Translations under genes and position numbers: made by a program | Notes under the pieces: generated by a model | Told to the model about the DNA's origin: nothing | The model's database searches: none | Seen by the model: the letters and a program-made list of their open reading frames with translations, nothing else | NCBI GenBank assembly: GCA_029101305.1 | Contig: JAQXQS010000090.1 | Location: 29,881-93,880, forward strand | Origin: Clostridia bacterium | GTDB taxonomy: Bacteria > Bacillota > Clostridia > Lachnospirales > Lachnospiraceae | Direction of reading: 5' to 3' | Length of the DNA stretch: 64,000 nucleotides | Part shown: positions 35,306-44,462 of the stretch, piece after piece | How the letters are laid out: every line of letters begins with the position of its first letter | Numbering within the stretch: position 1 is the first letter of the stretch

Positions 35306-35557
35306 TGTGGATTACAATGTGGATAATGTGGATAATGTGGAAACCCAGTTGCGCATAATATTTATGGGAAACCAGGAAAATGCAGAAAATTAAAGAAAAA
35401 CTGTGATTTTTGTCGAGCGGTGTCGTAATATTATGTTAAGCACTTTATACACATAAGAATCCACATGGAACCTGATGTGAAAATGTGCATAAGCATGTGG
35501 ATAATGTGGATAACTTCCAAAATACTTGTATTTACAAGCTTGTGTGTGTGTGGATAA
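35306..35557. promoter_or_regulatory. DnaA-box cluster upstream of dnaD
   Basis: TGTGGATAA (complement of TTATCCACA) occurs exactly at 35318-35326, 35327-35335, 35496-35504, 35505-35513 and 35549-35557. TGTGCATAA is at 35484-35492, TTATACACA at 35445-35453, and a one-mismatch TGTGGATTA at 35306-35314. Two pairs are back-to-back 9-mers. All but one point the same way. The array fills the dnaD upstream region. Confidence 0.85.
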
Positions 35558-35599
35558 AATTTTAGGATATGTCTGAAAAAAAGGAACTGGTGCAAAATA

Positions 35600-35645
35600 A
35601 AAAACGGCGGCTGTCAGGCTTTAAAAAGCCATGACAGTCGCCGAT
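35600..35645 (-). terminator. Terminator of murC
   Basis: CGGCGGCTGTCA pairs with TGACAGTCGCCG around an inner GGCTTT/AAAGCC hairpin (35606-35643). A T-run follows on the minus strand. This isolates murC from dnaD. Confidence 0.85.
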
Positions 35646-35734
35646 GTAAAACTGCAAAAAGTTGCAAATACCGCAGATTGTTGCAAAAGATGCAAAAAGT
35701 TGTAAAAGATACCAAAGGCAACAGATGTCACAGA

Positions 35735-37114
35735 TTATTTGCCAAGCAGCTGTTCACCGATTTTTACAACATCGCCAGCACCCATTGTGATCAGAAGGTC
35801 TCCTGTTTCGCAATTATTCAGCAGGAAATTTTCGATTTCATCAAAAGTAGGGAAATACTCACATGGAGTACCCAGTTCCTGGATTCTTGCCTGTAGATCC
35901 TGTGAGGAGATTCCCAGATTATCAGTCTCTCTTGCTGCATAGATATCAGCCAGTACTACATGGTCTGCCAGCTTAAGAGCCTGTGCAAACTCCGGAAGCA
36001 ATGCCTTGGTACGTGTGTAGGTGTGAGGCTGGAATACGCACCACAGTTTCTTGTGAGGATAATTGTGGGCAGCATTTAAGGTGGCCTGGATCTCAGTTGG
36101 ATGATGGGCATAATCATCTACGATGGTAACGCCTGCTACTTCCCCTTTATATTGGAAACGACGGTCTGTACCAGTAAAGCTTCCCAGTCCTTTGACAATT
36201 GTTTCGTCCGGAATCTGAAGAAGTCTGGCCAGTGCGATCGCTGCCAGTGCATTGGAAACATTGTGGCTGCCCGGAACCTTCAGATAAAAGCTTCCGGTCT
36301 TTTTGCCATCCTTCAGAACTGTGAAGGAAGCATGTCCATATTTGTCATAAGTAATATCGGCAGCCTGATACTGAGCGTCATGCTCAAGGCCGTATGTAAT
36401 CACCTCACATGGAAGATCTTTGATAATGTCTTCATAGTGAGGAGTATCTGCGTTGATGATCAGGGCTCCGTCAGCAGGAAGCAGCTGGGCAAATTTGCGG
36501 AAAGAATGACGGATGTCATCGATGTCCTTAAAAAAGTCCAGATGATCCGCATCAATGTTTAAGATGACACTGATCTTTGGGAAAAAGCTTAAAAAGCTGT
36601 TGGTATACTCGCAGGCTTCTGTGATAAAGGTTTCAGACTGGCCTACGCGGATGTTTCCACCAATGGAAGGGAGGATTCCGCCAACACTGATGGTGGGATC
36701 TGCGCCTGCTTCCAGAAGAATCTGGGAAATCATGGAAGTAGTGGTTGTTTTTCCATGGGTACCGGAGACTGCGATCGGAGTGTCGTAGTTACGCATGATC
36801 TGGCCAAGAAGCTGTGCCCTGGTAAGCATTGGAATGCCTTTTTCCACTGCACAGGCATACTCCGGGTTGTCTGGATGAATGGCTGCAGTGTAAACAACAA
36901 GCTCTACATCATCGGTAATATTGGAAGCACGCTGTCCGTAGAAAATACGTGCGCCTTTCTTCGTAAGGGAATCGGTAAGGGGGCTCTCTTTGGAATCGGA
37001 GCCGGAAACCTTGAAATCTTCTCCAAGAAGAATCTCAGCCAGTCCACTCATGCTGATTCCGCCAATACCGATAAAATGGATATGAAGCGGTTTATGAAAG
37101 TCTATCTGATACAT
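35735..37114 (-). CDS. murC: UDP-N-acetylmuramate--L-alanine ligase
   Basis: A 459-residue Mur ligase adding the first amino acid to UDP-MurNAc. Seen: HIHFIGIGGISMSGLAEIL at the N-terminus, ATP loop VSGTHGKTTTTSM near 115, ITEACEYTNSFLSF, and the C-terminal VDDYAHHPTEI. Start at 37114 follows AAGGAG; the frame open to 37237 adds 41 residues unlike the family. Monocistronic, with its own terminator. Confidence 0.95.
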   Translation of the reverse strand: MYQIDFHKPLHIHFIGIGGISMSGLAEILLGEDFKVSGSDSKESPLTDSLTKKGARIFYGQRASNITDDVELVVYTAAIHPDNPEYACAVEKGIPMLTRAQLLGQIMRNYDTPIAVSGTHGKTTTTSMISQILLEAGADPTISVGGILPSIGGNIRVGQSETFITEACEYTNSFLSFFPKISVILNIDADHLDFFKDIDDIRHSFRKFAQLLPADGALIINADTPHYEDIIKDLPCEVITYGLEHDAQYQAADITYDKYGHASFTVLKDGKKTGSFYLKVPGSHNVSNALAAIALARLLQIPDETIVKGLGSFTGTDRRFQYKGEVAGVTIVDDYAHHPTEIQATLNAAHNYPHKKLWCVFQPHTYTRTKALLPEFAQALKLADHVVLADIYAARETDNLGISSQDLQARIQELGTPCEYFPTFDEIENFLLNNCETGDLLITMGAGDVVKIGEQLLGK

Positions 37115-37344
37115 AATAATCTCCTTAATCAAAGTGATGTTTTTATCATTATTTTCATTTATTATACCCCGAACCGGGAAAAATGCAAAGTATTTCTTTG
37201 GGCGAGCTATATGTGAAACAAAGTATTTCTTTAACACTGTACAAAATGAATAAAAAATAACAAAGGCACTTTAAAGTTTGTCGAAAAAACATGTACAATA
37301 ACGATAAAAAAAGTAAAATGACGCCAATTATTTTGTAAAAAATG

Positions 37345-37373
37345 TTCACTAAATAAGAGAAGTATGGTATAAT
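37345..37373 (+). promoter_or_regulatory. Promoter of glgC
   Basis: TTCACT (37345-37350) and TATAAT (37368-37373) with a 17-nt spacer. The gap to murC (37115-37405) shows nothing else I can support. Confidence 0.65.
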
Positions 37374-37405
37374 AATAAATCATAACGACAACAAGAGGTG
37401 ATAGC

Positions 37406-38683
37406 ATGATTAAAAAAGAAATGATTGCCATGCTCTTAGCCGGCGGCCAAGGCAGCAGACTTGGGGTACTGACAGAAAAAGTGGCCAAACCAGCAGTTGC
37501 TTTTGGAGGAAAATACCGTATCATCGACTTTCCGTTAAGTAACTGTATTAATTCAGGAATTGATACAGTTGGAGTTCTGACACAGTATCAGCCTCTGAGA
37601 CTGAATACCCATATCGGTATCGGTGTTCCGTGGGACCTGGACAGAAATGAAGGCGGTGTGACCGTACTTCCACCTTATGAGAAGAGCACAAACAGTGAGT
37701 GGTACACAGGAACAGCCAATGCCATTTTCCAGAATATGGCGTATATGGAGCAGTACAATCCTGATTATGTGCTTATCCTTTCCGGAGATCATATATATAA
37801 GATGGATTACGAGGTGATGCTTGACTTCCACAAGGCAAATAAGGCAGATGTTACCATTGCCTGTATGCCTGTGCCAATCGAGGAAGCAAGCCGTTTCGGT
37901 ATCATGGTAACGGATGAGACCTTCCGTGTGACCGAATTTGAGGAGAAACCAGAGCACCCAAGCAGCAATCTTGCTTCTATGGGAATTTATATTTTCAGCT
38001 GGCCGGTTCTGAAGGAAGCGCGTTATGCCTTGAAGGATCAGCAGATCTGTGATTTTGGTAAACATATCCTTCATTATTGTAAAGACAAAGGACAGCGTCT
38101 TTTCGCCTATGAATACAATGGCTATTGGAAAGATGTCGGGACACTTGGTTCTTACTGGGAAGCAAATATGGAGCTCATTGATATCATTCCGGAATTTAAT
38201 CTCTATGAGGAATTCTGGAAGATTTATACCAAGGGTGATATCATTCAGCCACAGTATATTTCAGAGGATGCTGTACTGGACAGATGTCTGATCGGTGAAG
38301 GATCTGAAATATATGGCGAGATACATAATTCTGTAATAGGACCGAATGTTGTAATTGGCAAGGGCAGCGTGATCAAAAATTCGATTATCATGCGTAATAC
38401 AACCATTGGTGAGAACGTAGATATGGACAAGGCAATCGTGGCAGAGGATGTTACCATTGGTAATGATGTGGTGCTTGGCTGCGGCGAGGAAGCACCGAAT
38501 GTAAAGAAACCTGCTGTATATGCATTTGGCATTGCGACCATAGGAGAAGGCTCTGTGATTCCGGACAATGTTAAGATTGGAAAGAACACAGCGATTTCCG
38601 GTGTTACCACTCCGGCAGATTACCCGGACGGTATCCTGGAAAGCGGACAGGTAATTGCAGCAAAGGACGGTGACAAAGCATGA
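37406..38683 (+). CDS. glgC: Glucose-1-phosphate adenylyltransferase, catalytic subunit
   Basis: A 425-residue ADP-glucose pyrophosphorylase, the committed step of glycogen synthesis. Seen: [23 protein letters not shown] at the N-terminus, the substrate site GTANAIFQN near 105, [11 protein letters not shown] near 130, EEKP near 185, and a left-handed beta-helix C-terminus with hexapeptide repeats. Overlaps glgD at ATGA. No glycogen synthase gene is in the window. Confidence 0.95.
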   Translation: MIKKEMIAMLLAGGQGSRLGVLTEKVAKPAVAFGGKYRIIDFPLSNCINSGIDTVGVLTQYQPLRLNTHIGIGVPWDLDRNEGGVTVLPPYEKSTNSEWYTGTANAIFQNMAYMEQYNPDYVLILSGDHIYKMDYEVMLDFHKANKADVTIACMPVPIEEASRFGIMVTDETFRVTEFEEKPEHPSSNLASMGIYIFSWPVLKEARYALKDQQICDFGKHILHYCKDKGQRLFAYEYNGYWKDVGTLGSYWEANMELIDIIPEFNLYEEFWKIYTKGDIIQPQYISEDAVLDRCLIGEGSEIYGEIHNSVIGPNVVIGKGSVIKNSIIMRNTTIGENVDMDKAIVAEDVTIGNDVVLGCGEEAPNVKKPAVYAFGIATIGEGSVIPDNVKIGKNTAISGVTTPADYPDGILESGQVIAAKDGDKA

Positions 38684-39798
38684 GAGCAATTGGAATTATT
38701 TTGGCAGGCGGCAACAATAACCGCATGAGAGAATTATCAGATAAGAGGGCGATTGCAGCAATGCCCATCGCCGGAAGCTACAGAAGTATTGATTTTGCCC
38801 TGAGTAATATGGCGAATTCCCGTATCCAGAAGGTTGCGGTACTGACCCAGTACAATGCCCGTTCCCTGAATGAGCATTTAAGTTCTTCCAAATGGTGGGA
38901 TTTCGGAAGAAAGCAGGGCGGTCTTTTCGTATTTACGCCTACTATCACCAAAGAAAATGGTTTCTGGTACCAGGGAACTGCAGATGCGATCTATCAGAAC
39001 TTAAGCTTCCTGAAGAACAGCCATGAACCATATGTTGTCATTGCGTCCGGCGATTGTATTTATAAAATGGATTATAATAAGGTGCTGGAATATCACATTG
39101 CGAAGCGTGCAGATATCACAGTTGTGTGTACAACCTGTCCGGATCCTTCAGAGGTGGAGCGTTTCGGAGTACTCCGCATGAATGAGGACTGCAGAATCGA
39201 GGAATTTGAGGAGAAACCGATGGTTTCCCCGTATAATACGATTTCTACCGGTATTTATGTGATCAGAAGAAGACAGCTGATCGAGCTGATCGAGAAAGCT
39301 GCACAGGAAGGCCGCAATGATTTCGTTAAGGATATTCTGATCCGTTATAAGAATCTTAAGAGAATCTACGGATATAAGATTGACAGCTATTGGAGCAATA
39401 TTTCCACAGTTGAATCCTATTATAAAACCAATATGGATTTCCTGAAACCAGAGATCCGCAACTATTTCTTCAAGCAGGAGCCGGGCATTAAGACGAAGAT
39501 CGATGACCTTCCACCGGCAAAATACAATCCTGGCGCAGAGGTGAAGAACAGCCTGATTTCCAGTGGATGCATTGTGAATGGTGTTGTTGAGAACTCTGTT
39601 CTGTTTAAGGATGTTTATGTTGGAAACAACTGTGTGATTAAGAATTCTGTGATTTTGAATGATGTATATCTGGGGGATAATACACATATCGAGAATTGTA
39701 TTGTTGAGAGCCGGGATACGATCCGGGCCAATTCCTACTACAGCGGCGATGGAGAAGTGAAGATCGTTGTGGAGAAAAATGAGAGATATAGCTTGTAA
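38680..39798 (+). CDS. glgD: GlgD, regulatory subunit of ADP-glucose pyrophosphorylase
   Basis: A 372-residue GlgC paralogue. The N-terminal loop is [20 protein letters not shown], lacking the GQGSRL catalytic Arg pattern of GlgC, as is usual for GlgD. In Bacillus-type systems GlgC-GlgD heteromers are more active than GlgC alone. Translationally coupled to glgC. Confidence 0.93.
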   Translation: MRAIGIILAGGNNNRMRELSDKRAIAAMPIAGSYRSIDFALSNMANSRIQKVAVLTQYNARSLNEHLSSSKWWDFGRKQGGLFVFTPTITKENGFWYQGTADAIYQNLSFLKNSHEPYVVIASGDCIYKMDYNKVLEYHIAKRADITVVCTTCPDPSEVERFGVLRMNEDCRIEEFEEKPMVSPYNTISTGIYVIRRRQLIELIEKAAQEGRNDFVKDILIRYKNLKRIYGYKIDSYWSNISTVESYYKTNMDFLKPEIRNYFFKQEPGIKTKIDDLPPAKYNPGAEVKNSLISSGCIVNGVVENSVLFKDVYVGNNCVIKNSVILNDVYLGDNTHIENCIVESRDTIRANSYYSGDGEVKIVVEKNERYSL

Positions 39799-39854
39799 TA
39801 TACAAAAAGACTTAAAGCGCAGGAAATGCGATTAAGAGGAAAGGGGCCGCAAAA

Positions 39855-40127
39855 ATGAACATTACAGATGTACGGGTGAGAAAGGTTGCGAAGGAGGGAA
39901 AGATGAAAGCCGTAGTTTCCATCACCATTGATGAAGAATTTGTAGTACATGATATCAAGGTGATCGAAGGAGAGAAAGGTCTTTTCATCGCAATGCCAAG
40001 CCGTAAAGCAACTGATGGGGAATACCGTGATATTGCCCATCCGATCAATTCTTCCACTCGTGACAAGATCCAGACGATCATTCTCGAGAAATATAAGGAA
40101 GCTGCAGCTGAAGAGGCAGCTGTATAA
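39855..40127 (+). CDS. spoVG: SpoVG regulatory RNA/DNA-binding protein
   Basis: A 90-residue protein beginning [11 protein letters not shown] and containing [21 protein letters not shown], the family signature. SpoVG affects septation and cortex formation in spore formers and binds nucleic acids. Start follows GAGGAAAGGGG. A strong terminator follows. Confidence 0.95.
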   Translation: MNITDVRVRKVAKEGKMKAVVSITIDEEFVVHDIKVIEGEKGLFIAMPSRKATDGEYRDIAHPINSSTRDKIQTIILEKYKEAAAEEAAV

Positions 40128-40168
40128 GGAATAGAATAGTAGTTATACAGATTGGTTAAAAGAGGTTC

Positions 40169-40222
40169 TTACACCCTGCATTTTGTGGAGAGATTCACGG
40201 AATGCGGGGTGTTTTTTTTATA
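40169..40222 (+). terminator. Terminator after spoVG
   Basis: ACACCCTGCATT pairs with AATGCGGGGTGT, followed by eight Ts. A second short hairpin (GACCGCC/GGCGGTC) is at 40228-40244. Confidence 0.85.
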
Positions 40223-40316
40223 GGAAAGACCGCCTGTGGCGGTCTCTTGTGTAATAGAAAAAGCCGTTGGAATCGATTAAATATTACATAAATATTACAA
40301 AAGTTAAATAAAAGTG

Positions 40317-40344
40317 TTGAAAAAATTACAAAATATGTTATACT
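40317..40344 (+). promoter_or_regulatory. Promoter of the 3D-domain protein gene
   Basis: TTGAAA (40317-40322) and TATACT (40339-40344) with a 16-nt spacer. Confidence 0.65.
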
Positions 40345-40379
40345 TGACCTACGAAAAAGATAATGAGGTGTTTACATAG

Positions 40380-41642
40380 ATGAGATTAAAAAGAGTTTTG
40401 ACATTGCTTTTAACCGGTATGATGATGGTATCAGCGCCAGCGGCTGTATTTGCTTCTTCCACCGAAGAGCAGATCGCAGATGCACAGGCCCAGAGAGATG
40501 CTGCCCAGACGGCGCTGGACCAGGAGCAGGCGAATATGGCGTCTCTTACCAGTAAGAAGCAGGAGCTTGAGAGCTACCTTGAGGAGCTGAATGCCCAGTA
40601 TACAGAGCTTACCAACAGTGTATCGGATCTGGCAATCCAGGCCGCCCAGAAAGAGGAACAGCTGAAAACCCTGGAGAACCAGCTGGAAGAAGCGAAGGCC
40701 ACATCTGATAAGCAGTACGAAGATATGAAGAAACGTATCGTATATATGTATGAGAATGGAAGTGCTTCCATGTTAGAATTGCTTTTATCTTCAGAGGATC
40801 TGGCACAGTTTTTGAACCGTGCTGAGAATATCGCCCAGATTTCCCAGTATGACAGAGATATGCTTGCGAAATATAAAGCGCTTCAGGCAGATATTAAAGC
40901 CCAGGAGGAGCAGGCAGAAGAAGAGGCGAAGAATATAGATGCTCTTCTGGAAGAAAAATCGGCCAAACAGCAGGAGGTGCAGGCACTGACTGCAAGTACC
41001 AGTGAGAATATCCAGTCTTATATTTATCAGATCAGTGCCTGCCAGGATGAGATTAATGCGCTGAATACACAGATTGACAGTGCAGACAGCAGCATTTATG
41101 ATCTTCTGCAGGTTGCAGAGGCTGAGCAGGCAGCAGCGGAAGCTGCGCAGGAGGCTGCAACAGATAGTAGTTCCTCTGAGAATGGAGGCACTGATGCAGA
41201 GTATAGTGAGTCTGATAGCGGAGAATACAGCGAGTCGGATGGAGATTATAGTGCAGACGACACGACAGAGGAAAGTGGGGCTTCTGATGATTCTTACGCA
41301 GAGTCCGAAGGTGACAGCGGAAATACAGAAGATACTTCTGGAAGTACAGGAAGTTCTTCACAGGGAACCTATCTTGGAACTTTTACTCTGACAGCATACT
41401 GCAATTGTGCACAGTGCTGTGGAACTGCAGGTAACCTTACCGCCAGTGGAACTGTTCCAACTGCTGGAAGAACCGTTGCCATGGCGGGGGTTCCATTTGG
41501 CACACAGCTTCTGATCAATGGAACTGTTTATACAGTAGAGGATCTTGGAACACCTTATGGTCATGTGGATATCTATTGTGGAAGCCATTCTGAGGCATTG
41601 GCATTTGGATTACAGAGCGCTGAGGTTTATAGATTGAATTAA
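40380..41642 (+). CDS. Secreted coiled-coil cell wall protein with 3D domain
   Basis: A 420-residue protein. A signal peptide ending near AVFASS is followed by a PcsB/CwlO-like coiled coil (about 30-245), an acidic Ser/Asp/Glu linker (about 260-330), and a C-terminal 3D domain (FTLTAYCNCAQCCG, VEDLGTPYGHVDIYCGSHSEA). 3D domains resemble lytic transglycosylases of the MltA type, with Asp residues in the site; here two of the three family aspartates are visible. The coil suggests FtsEX-type control, by analogy. Role: peptidoglycan cleavage outside the cell. Confidence 0.85.
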   Translation: MRLKRVLTLLLTGMMMVSAPAAVFASSTEEQIADAQAQRDAAQTALDQEQANMASLTSKKQELESYLEELNAQYTELTNSVSDLAIQAAQKEEQLKTLENQLEEAKATSDKQYEDMKKRIVYMYENGSASMLELLLSSEDLAQFLNRAENIAQISQYDRDMLAKYKALQADIKAQEEQAEEEAKNIDALLEEKSAKQQEVQALTASTSENIQSYIYQISACQDEINALNTQIDSADSSIYDLLQVAEAEQAAAEAAQEAATDSSSSENGGTDAEYSESDSGEYSESDGDYSADDTTEESGASDDSYAESEGDSGNTEDTSGSTGSSSQGTYLGTFTLTAYCNCAQCCGTAGNLTASGTVPTAGRTVAMAGVPFGTQLLINGTVYTVEDLGTPYGHVDIYCGSHSEALAFGLQSAEVYRLN

Positions 41643-41648
41643 ATAAAA

Positions 41649-41712
41649 AAACACTCAACAGCTTAGAAGGTTTTGCCTGTAAAAGAAAGCCTTTTAAGCT
41701 GTTGAGTGTTTT
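41649..41712. terminator. Bidirectional terminator
   Basis: AACACTCAACAGCTTA pairs with TAAGCTGTTGAGTGTT, with A-run before and T-run after. It serves the convergent 3D-protein and pduB-like genes. Confidence 0.85.
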
Positions 41713-41742
41713 TATTTTCCCTGATAATAGCGGGGCTTGATT

Positions 41743-42456
41743 TTATAAATAAGGAGTCCCTGGAATTTCCGGATAGCTTCCCATTCCGATCAGTAATTCC
41801 AGTCCGATCTGACGTGCCTGCAGTACCGCTTCTTTTACTGCGCTGGCATCGCCGGAGATAGCAAGGATTACCTCATTGGAATGGCTGGTGCCTACACTTG
41901 GTGTCATATAGCGGGTGATATGGACGGCAGATGCCTTCATTGCCGTATCTGCCATTACGAGTCCGATGGCAGCAGGAGAGCCCGCCATGAATCCAAAAGC
42001 TTCCCCTGGAACGGCATTGAATGCCATGGCAAGGGCACCGCCGGCATTTGCAGAAAAAGCAAATTCCAGATGACCAGATTCACTGATGTATAATTCGCCG
42101 GCATATTTGTTCGTCAGTTCCAATGCCAGTGAGATAGCATGGCGTACGTCGGAAACATCATTGCCACCAATCACAATATAGTTGCCATGTCCACCCCAGC
42201 CCTTGGTATCACGTGGAAATTCAATGGAAAGAACTTCTGTGCCGGTAGCTTTCACCGCGTCATCAACGGCTGTGATCTGTCCCGCAGCACCTGTCCGGGA
42301 GCTGAAAAGTCCCAATGTGTGATAGCGGGTTCCTATATTCATTTCTTTTAAAAGAGTATCGTCCACTCCTGAAATTACAAGTCCGATGGTATCCAGAACT
42401 GCCGTCCCTACAAACTCTGTGCGGGTGCAGCTGGTACTGATGCTGTGCACATCCAT
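41743..42456 (-). CDS. PduB-like tandem-domain microcompartment shell protein
   Basis: A 237-residue BMC-T shell protein matching PduB in order and motif: TEFVGTAVLDTIGLVISGVD, RTGAAGQITAVDDAVKATGTEV, GGNDVSDVRHAI, HGTS-like VGTSHSNEVILAISGDASAV. It lacks the ~35-residue N-terminal extension of PduB that ties enzymes to the shell, so it resembles the short PduB' form. Such trimers form pored facets of metabolosomes. No other shell protein or cargo enzyme is in the window, so it is an isolated locus. Start follows GGAGG. Confidence 0.88.
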   Translation of the reverse strand: MDVHSISTSCTRTEFVGTAVLDTIGLVISGVDDTLLKEMNIGTRYHTLGLFSSRTGAAGQITAVDDAVKATGTEVLSIEFPRDTKGWGGHGNYIVIGGNDVSDVRHAISLALELTNKYAGELYISESGHLEFAFSANAGGALAMAFNAVPGEAFGFMAGSPAAIGLVMADTAMKASAVHITRYMTPSVGTSHSNEVILAISGDASAVKEAVLQARQIGLELLIGMGSYPEIPGTPYL

Positions 42457-42629
42457 GAGAAAAACCTCCGTAGCATTACTTTTCTTAAGTTTAGCATGAT
42501 TGGGCTGATTTGGGAAGTTCTTCCGGGAAAAATATATGTGATTTTATTGTATTTCAACATTTAAAATGCTAAGATGATTGTGTAAATATCTTTTGTCCTG
42601 TGGAAAGTTTCCACCATAAAGGAGGAAAA

Positions 42630-43622
42630 ATGAGCAGAAAAACACAGAGCAAAAGAAAAAAAGACATTGTTTACTATCCAGAACAACATGTAAGAGATGT
42701 AAACAGCAGTGAAATATTCAAAAACGACAGGATGACAAGTCAGTTCTTGAGAAATTATACGAATATTTCACTGTTTGCTAATGTACAGCCGGAAGATATT
42801 GAGGATGTTTCGCGGAAATATCGTGCGTTTTTAGGTGTTGAGTATGAGTCGGATACGATAAAGAAAGTATATATTCGCAAAACCGATGGAACACTGGAAA
42901 GAGAGGTCTATGTAATTTCGTTGATCGAGCACAAAAGTGATATCGATTATGATGTAGCGATGCAGCTTCTACGTTATATGACTGCCATTTGGCAGGAGTA
43001 TAAGAAAAGCCAGGATAAGAAAGTGAAGGAAAGCAGTAAACGAAAGTCCTTCCGATACCCTCTGATTATTCCTATTGTGTATTACGAAGGGGCGAAACGT
43101 TGGACTGCAGATCTTCATTTGAAAGATCGGATTGAATTTGCGGAGCAGATGGAAAAATATATTCCGGATTTTACTTATCAGGTAGTAAGTGTCAATGAAT
43201 ACACAAATGAGGAGCTCAGTAAGAAACACGATGAAATGTCGCTGGTCATGCTGATTAATAAAATACAAACGCCAAAAGACTATGAAGAATTCTGTAAAGT
43301 ATCGGAACAACTTGTTAATTCCATTTATGGAAATGCACCTGAGGAAATAAAGGAAATTTACAGGGATATCTTATGGTCTTTACTAATGAAAATGAATGTG
43401 CCCAGTGAGGATGCGAGAGAATTAATGGGCGAGATTGGAGGTTGTGGAATGGGATATTTATTTGAAAATATGGAAAAAATGGACATCCAGGCTGAAAGAC
43501 GAAATACGCAGAGAGAAAAGGAGCGCGCGGATAGGGCAGAAGAGCGTGCGAATAGAGCAGAAGAGGAAATTCAACGTTTAAAGCAGCAACTTGCGCAAAT
43601 GCAAAAAAACAGAATTCAGTAA
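42630..43622 (+). CDS. Rpn-family recombination-promoting nuclease
   Basis: A 330-residue PD-(D/E)XK protein. The nuclease core is VYVISLIEHKSDIDYDVAMQLLRYM (about 95-119), followed by PLIIPIVYYEGAKRW, the usual Rpn/transposase-31 hallmark. The C-terminal ~45 residues form a coiled coil with RADRAEERANRAEEE heptads. Rpn proteins are mobile DNA endonucleases that raise recombination. Start at 42630 follows AAGGAGG. Flanks show no inverted repeats that I can define. Confidence 0.85.
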   Translation: MSRKTQSKRKKDIVYYPEQHVRDVNSSEIFKNDRMTSQFLRNYTNISLFANVQPEDIEDVSRKYRAFLGVEYESDTIKKVYIRKTDGTLEREVYVISLIEHKSDIDYDVAMQLLRYMTAIWQEYKKSQDKKVKESSKRKSFRYPLIIPIVYYEGAKRWTADLHLKDRIEFAEQMEKYIPDFTYQVVSVNEYTNEELSKKHDEMSLVMLINKIQTPKDYEEFCKVSEQLVNSIYGNAPEEIKEIYRDILWSLLMKMNVPSEDARELMGEIGGCGMGYLFENMEKMDIQAERRNTQREKERADRAEERANRAEEEIQRLKQQLAQMQKNRIQ

Positions 43623-43675
43623 AAAGCTGGAATGGAAACAAACCATAGTAAAAGATATTACAGCTGATCATTGTG

Positions 43676-43712
43676 CAGGCAGTTCCTCCAAAAGGAATTG
43701 CCTGTATTTTGT
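43676..43712 (+). terminator. Terminator after the Rpn gene
   Basis: CAGGCAGTTCCT (43676-43687) pairs with AGGAATTGCCTG (43693-43704), then TATTTTGT. Confidence 0.75.
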
Positions 43713-43811
43713 ATACGGAAATGAAAATATGAAAAGTGGGCAGTTAGCTGAATTTTAGAGATAAATAGAAAAGCCGTTAATTAATTCTTGCAGGTAATTG
43801 AGAAAAAACAG

Positions 43812-43866
43812 AATGTAAACCAAAAATAAATAATAGGTTGACAATTGAAGCGGGCTATGTTAGATT
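43812..43866 (+). promoter_or_regulatory. BirA operator overlapping the bioY promoter
   Basis: ATGTAAACC (43813-43821) and GGTTGACAATT (43836-43846) form an inverted repeat with a 14-nt spacer, matching the BirA site pattern TTGTTAACC-N14/15-GGTTAACAA imperfectly. The right half contains the -35 TTGACA (43838-43843); the -10 TAGATT is at 43861-43866 after 17 nt. Binding of biotinyl-AMP-bound BirA would block polymerase. Confidence 0.7.
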
Positions 43867-43904
43867 GTATCTGACAAAAATAATATTTACCCAAGGAGGA
43901 GAGT

Positions 43905-44462
43905 ATGAGTACCGTAACCGCAACAAAGACAAAAACTTACGACATGGCATACATAGCCATTTTTGCCGTACTGATCGCAATCTGTTCCTGGATTTCCATT
44001 CCAATGACAGTACCATTTACCTTACAGACATTTGGTGTATTTATGGCTGTTGGCGTACTTGGTGGAAAAAGAGGCAGCCTGGCTGTTCTGGTTTACATTC
44101 TGCTGGGAGCTATCGGCGTTCCTGTATTTGCAGGATTTTCCGGAGGGCTTGGAATCCTTCTTAACAACACCGGTGGTTACATTATCGGATTTCTTTTCTC
44201 CGCGCTGGTAATGTGGGCTATGGAGTCCCTCTGGGGCAAGAAGCCTGTAGTCCAGATTATCTCTATGGTAGTTGGCCTGATCGTCTGCTATGCAATGGGA
44301 ACAATCTGGTTTATGATCGTATATACACGGACAACAGGAGCTGTTGGACTTGGAACCGTACTGGGCTGGTGCGTCATTCCGTTTATCATTCCTGATCTTG
44401 TGAAAATTGCGCTGGCATTTATTTTGTCCAGAAGGGTACGCAAAATTGTCCCGATTCAGTAA
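43905..44462 (+). CDS. bioY: Biotin ECF transporter S component BioY
   Basis: A 185-residue protein with six hydrophobic helices. Seen: SIPMTVPFTLQTFGVFMAVGVLGGKRG and GAIGVPVFAGFSGGLGILLNNTGGYIIGF, the BioY signature. It captures biotin and works alone or with an Ecf module, none of which is here. Start follows AAGGAGGAG. A BirA operator upstream supports biotin as ligand and implies biotin scavenging. Confidence 0.95.
   Translation: MSTVTATKTKTYDMAYIAIFAVLIAICSWISIPMTVPFTLQTFGVFMAVGVLGGKRGSLAVLVYILLGAIGVPVFAGFSGGLGILLNNTGGYIIGFLFSALVMWAMESLWGKKPVVQIISMVVGLIVCYAMGTIWFMIVYTRTTGAVGLGTVLGWCVIPFIIPDLVKIALAFILSRRVRKIVPIQ

Noticed and set aside
35306-35557. Main chromosomal origin (oriC)
   Set aside because: DnaA boxes are dense, but dnaA, dnaN, rpmH and a clear strand switch are absent; kept as a DnaA-box cluster only.
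41195-41370. CRISPR-like or tandem DNA repeat
   Set aside because: The repetitive look comes from the Ser/Asp/Glu-rich linker codons of the 3D-domain protein.
42630-43622. Complete insertion sequence around the Rpn gene
   Set aside because: Rpn genes can be mobile, but I found no terminal inverted repeats or target duplication.
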